Positions 39,581 through 42,105 of a DNA stretch of 42,105 nt are shown here, in pieces (the first letter of the stretch is position 1; every line of letters begins with the position of its first letter). Origin of the DNA: CAZISM01 sp964541895. Lineage in GTDB: Bacteria; Zhuqueibacterota; Zhuqueibacteria; Residuimicrobiales; Residuimicrobiaceae. Location of the stretch: assembly GCA_964541895.1 (NCBI GenBank), contig CAZISM010000040.1, positions 1 through 42,105 of the forward strand, read 5' to 3'. Below the pieces are notes generated by a model that worked only from the letters and a program-made list of their open reading frames with translations, ran no database searches and had not been told where the DNA came from. The translations under genes and the position numbers were made by a program.

Positions 39581-42105
39581 TCATACCGGCTTGCCAATTT
39601 TCGGCAGTTTGAACTTTATGGTCACCTCGCCGGTATTGGCGTCGACGTTGATGGTCTGTTCTTCCGACAGCAGCGAGTTGCCAGTGGCCATTTTGAAAAT
39701 GCCATTAAGGAATTGCAGTCCCTGATCCAGGGTCTGCTGCAAAACGGCTTGATCAAATGTGGCCGCCGGTTCCAGCGGCAGTTTTTCCGTTTCCTCGCCG
39801 TCCACATGCATATCCGTACCAACTTCCAGTTGAGCTGCTTCTGAATCCTGCGCCGGCTGCTCCGCTTCTTCCAGACCCATGGCCTCCAGGCCGGACACCA
39901 ATGACTGCAGCTCTTGTATAAAAGTAGCCTGCCCGCGGCGACTGAAATCCACTTCGTCGTTCAAATCCTTTTGCTTCAGCACCGCGTCGAACAGCGACTC
40001 TTTCAACACCAATCCTTCCGCAATGCGTGCTTCGATGCTCTGTTGCGCCACCAGGTTGATGACCGTGATGTGGCTGGCGGTCTGGCCGAGCCGATGCACC
40101 CGACCGATGCGCTGATTTTTCCTGGCCGGATTCCAGGGCAGTTCAAAATTGATCACCGTATCGGCGCATTGCAGGTTGAGGCCGGCGCCACCCGCTTCGG
40201 TGGAGAGAAAGACTTTACAGCCGGGATTAGCGGAAAACTCGTCGATGAGAGCGCCACGCTTGTCCACCGCCACATCGCTGCTGAGCGTCACGAAACCAAT
40301 GTCATGTTTACGCAGCAGGTTGGCGATGAGCTGCAGCATGGTTTTCCACTCGGAAAAGATTAAAATCTTTTTATTGCGGCGCTTCAGATCCAGTTGTTCC
40401 AGCAGAATATCCTGCAACTCGTCCAGTTTCGGCGAAATGTTGGTCTCTTTATCGATGAGATAGGTGGAATCGCACACCATGCGCATGGAGGCGAGAATCT
40501 GCTGGATGCGCTGCAGGTCGAAAAAGTTAAGGTGTTTTTTGCTGATGATGGCGGTGAGGGATCGCACCAGTCCGACGTGGATCTCGGCCTGCTCCGGCGC
40601 CAGCTGGATCGGTACGGTCATCTCCTGGATCGGCGGCAGCTGCTGCAGCACCTCCTGCTTTTCGCGCCGTATCAGAACGGTGTTCATCTTGTCCTTGAGC
40701 GATTGCAGGTTATAGTACCCCGTAATCTTGTTTTTTTTGCTCTTGTCAAAGTAACAGTGGTTCATGGAAAACTCCCACAGCGGCGCCAGCAGCTCCGGGT
40801 CGACGAACTGAGTGATGGAATACAAATCGATCAGCCGGTTTTCAATAGGCGTGCCGGTGATGACCAGGCCGTGCTTCTTCGGCACAGATTTCACCGCGTT
40901 CGCGGTCTTGGTGGCGTAGTTTTTTATGCGTTGCGCCTCGTCCAGTATGATAAAGTCCGGCGGATATTTTTTCAGTTCGATAATATCGCGCAGCAGCGAT
41001 TCATAATTGGTGATGAGAAAATAGGCATCCGATTGCCGGTACTGTTGCAGCCGTTCCGGCCGCGGGCCCTGGATGATTTCCGCTTTTTCATGGGAAAAGC
41101 GGGCGATCTCTTTTTGCCACTGTTGCTTGAGCGTGGCCGGGCAAACGATCAAAGTGCGTTTGAAATCAAATATCCGTTTTTTATTGATCGCGGCGGCGAT
41201 GGCCTGAGCGGTCTTGCCCAGGCCCATCTCGTCGGCGATGATGCAGCCGGATTTAAAAACGGCAAAGCCCGCGCCCTGCTGCTGATAGGGAAACAGGGCT
41301 ATTTTCAGTGCCGAAAAATCGATGGTCTCCGATTCCGCCAGCCGCTGCAGTCCGCGCTGATTGAAATGACGTTCGATTTTTTCATACACCTCCGGACGAA
41401 TCAAGACATTCTTTTCGCCGTTCAGATCCTGCAACCAGGTCAGCAGATGGGGATAGCGTTCCGGCGACAGGTGCGTCCGGCCCTGAAAAATATCCTGCAG
41501 CCTGGGCGCATGCGCATGGATGTGACTGTAGGTGATGTGATAGTCATGCAGGGGATCGCAATAGATTTCTCCGAACGGGTACACTTCTTCCTGTATCTTT
41601 TTGTACAGCGGCCGCCGTTTGCGGATCTGCTCTGCTGCAAAGAGCAGGTGTTTGCAAAAACCGAGTTTGTTGGACCGGAAATCAGGGCAGGAACAGTAGC
41701 CGTTCAACGGATCGAACTCTCGGACGGTTACCTGATAGGCTACGCCGCCGCTGCCGGTGACACTGTGAAGGCCAAACACGGTTTCTCCCAGCCGCATTTT
41801 CATCGGCTCACTGAACGCCTTTTCCTCGCGCTCTGCGGTGACGCGGCTGATCATCTCTTCGCGACCGTATTTTTCACCCTGGGGCGGGCTCTGCTGCGTT
41901 TCAAGATATTCCCGCAACGCCAGCATGGCCGCGACGATATGGCTGCAGCGCTGCTCGGCAAAGGCACAGGAACAGGCCATCTCGGCGCCGCCCTGATGCA
42001 GACGGATGTCTACGGTGTAACTGGACAAACGATCCTCGATCAGGAAGCGGAACGTCTTGCCGTCCTGGTACGTCAAGGTGTAGAGATGGCTGTCAAAAAT
42101 CTGAA
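39581..42105 (-). CDS. SNF2-family helicase with two SWIM zinc fingers (5' end beyond window)
   Basis: The frame stays open to the window edge (IFDSHLYTLTYQDGKTFRF reads in continuous style), so the start is outside; about 841 residues are visible. Two SWIM-type CxCx(n)CxH fingers occur: CSCAFAEQRCSHIVAAM and, about 95 residues later, CSCPDFRSNKLGFCKHLLFA. The SNF2 ATPase follows: ADEMGLGKTAQAI (Walker A), TLIVCPATLKQQW, DEAQRIKN (motif II), VITGTPIENRL, LIFSEWKTML, FLSTEAGGAGLNLQ and QRIGRVHRLGQT (motif VI). The acidic C-terminal tail ends with a short beta unit (EQTINVDANTGEVTIKFKLP). The family translocates on duplex DNA and remodels bound protein; bacterial roles include polymerase recycling and DNA repair. 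The SWIM fingers may bind DNA or partners. Confidence 0.93.
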   Translation of the reverse strand, partial: QIFDSHLYTLTYQDGKTFRFLIEDRLSSYTVDIRLHQGGAEMACSCAFAEQRCSHIVAAMLALREYLETQQSPPQGEKYGREEMISRVTAEREEKAFSEPMKMRLGETVFGLHSVTGSGGVAYQVTVREFDPLNGYCSCPDFRSNKLGFCKHLLFAAEQIRKRRPLYKKIQEEVYPFGEIYCDPLHDYHITYSHIHAHAPRLQDIFQGRTHLSPERYPHLLTWLQDLNGEKNVLIRPEVYEKIERHFNQRGLQRLAESETIDFSALKIALFPYQQQGAGFAVFKSGCIIADEMGLGKTAQAIAAAINKKRIFDFKRTLIVCPATLKQQWQKEIARFSHEKAEIIQGPRPERLQQYRQSDAYFLITNYESLLRDIIELKKYPPDFIILDEAQRIKNYATKTANAVKSVPKKHGLVITGTPIENRLIDLYSITQFVDPELLAPLWEFSMNHCYFDKSKKNKITGYYNLQSLKDKMNTVLIRREKQEVLQQLPPIQEMTVPIQLAPEQAEIHVGLVRSLTAIISKKHLNFFDLQRIQQILASMRMVCDSTYLIDKETNISPKLDELQDILLEQLDLKRRNKKILIFSEWKTMLQLIANLLRKHDIGFVTLSSDVAVDKRGALIDEFSANPGCKVFLSTEAGGAGLNLQCADTVINFELPWNPARKNQRIGRVHRLGQTASHITVINLVAQQSIEARIAEGLVLKESLFDAVLKQKDLNDEVDFSRRGQATFIQELQSLVSGLEAMGLEEAEQPAQDSEAAQLEVGTDMHVDGEETEKLPLEPAATFDQAVLQQTLDQGLQFLNGIFKMATGNSLLSEEQTINVDANTGEVTIKFKLPKIGKPV

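Noticed and set aside
1..42105. Mobile elements, phage genes, tRNA/rRNA, CRISPR arrays
   Set aside because: No transposase or integrase motifs, no terminal repeats with target duplications, no cloverleaf or rRNA stretches and no spaced direct repeats were found by reading.

Overview
The window (GC-rich, roughly 55% by eye) reads as a chromosomal segment of a Gram-negative bacterium of the FCB superphylum, outside well-studied Bacteroidetes. Three proteins (genes at 3023-3991, 31438-34194 and 34208-37306) end in the NYPNPFNP-type C-terminal sorting domain of type IX-secreted proteins. There is also a TolC/adaptor/ABC exporter, a menaquinone pathway and many secreted proteins and lipoproteins. 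A KSB1-like, Calditrichota-like or related candidate lineage fits; this is inference from protein style only. I found no rRNA, tRNA, insertion sequence, phage gene or CRISPR array.

Layout. 1-989 (minus): start of sufB and an IscR-like Rrf2 regulator, with an operator lying over its promoter. 1013-2815 (minus): PpiD/SurA-like periplasmic foldase. 3023-8585 (minus): a two-gene operon for a 1507-residue multidomain surface protein and a small sorted protein, behind a predicted sigma-54 promoter. 9003-11331 (plus): CCA-adding enzyme and a Yip1-family membrane protein. 11433-18354 (plus): a seven-gene operon of TolC, adaptor, ATPase, two MacB-type permeases, a STAS protein and a pentapeptide-repeat protein, closed by a strong terminator. 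18496-19482 (plus): polyprenyl diphosphate synthase. 19533-22184: a small secreted protein, a small membrane protein, and a BlaI repressor with an M56 peptidase-TonB fusion whose promoter carries a ladder of four operator half-sites. 22405-23550 (minus): secreted transglutaminase-like protein. 23678-27507 (minus): an apparent operon of a DUF1460 amidase-like protein, menG/ubiE, menA, a CPBP membrane protease and a secreted glutathione peroxidase. 27817-31238 (plus): a lipoprotein with a BsuPI-like protease-inhibitor domain and two tandem serpins, behind a good sigma-54 promoter match. 31438-37770 (plus): a DUF3160 protein, an eight-repeat carboxypeptidase-regulatory-domain protein (both with sorting domains) and a small lipoprotein. 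38114-39367 (plus): a LeuC/aconitase-family enzyme. 39581-42105 (minus): a SNF2 helicase with two SWIM zinc fingers, cut by the window edge.

The most striking part is 27.7-37.8 kb. Two serpins with different reactive loops and a BsuPI-like lipoprotein form an envelope protease-inhibitor operon, next to large sorted surface proteins. A second sigma-54-like promoter precedes the surface-protein operon at 8.6 kb, so part of the cell-surface programme may be under enhancer-dependent control. No enhancer-binding activator is encoded in the window.
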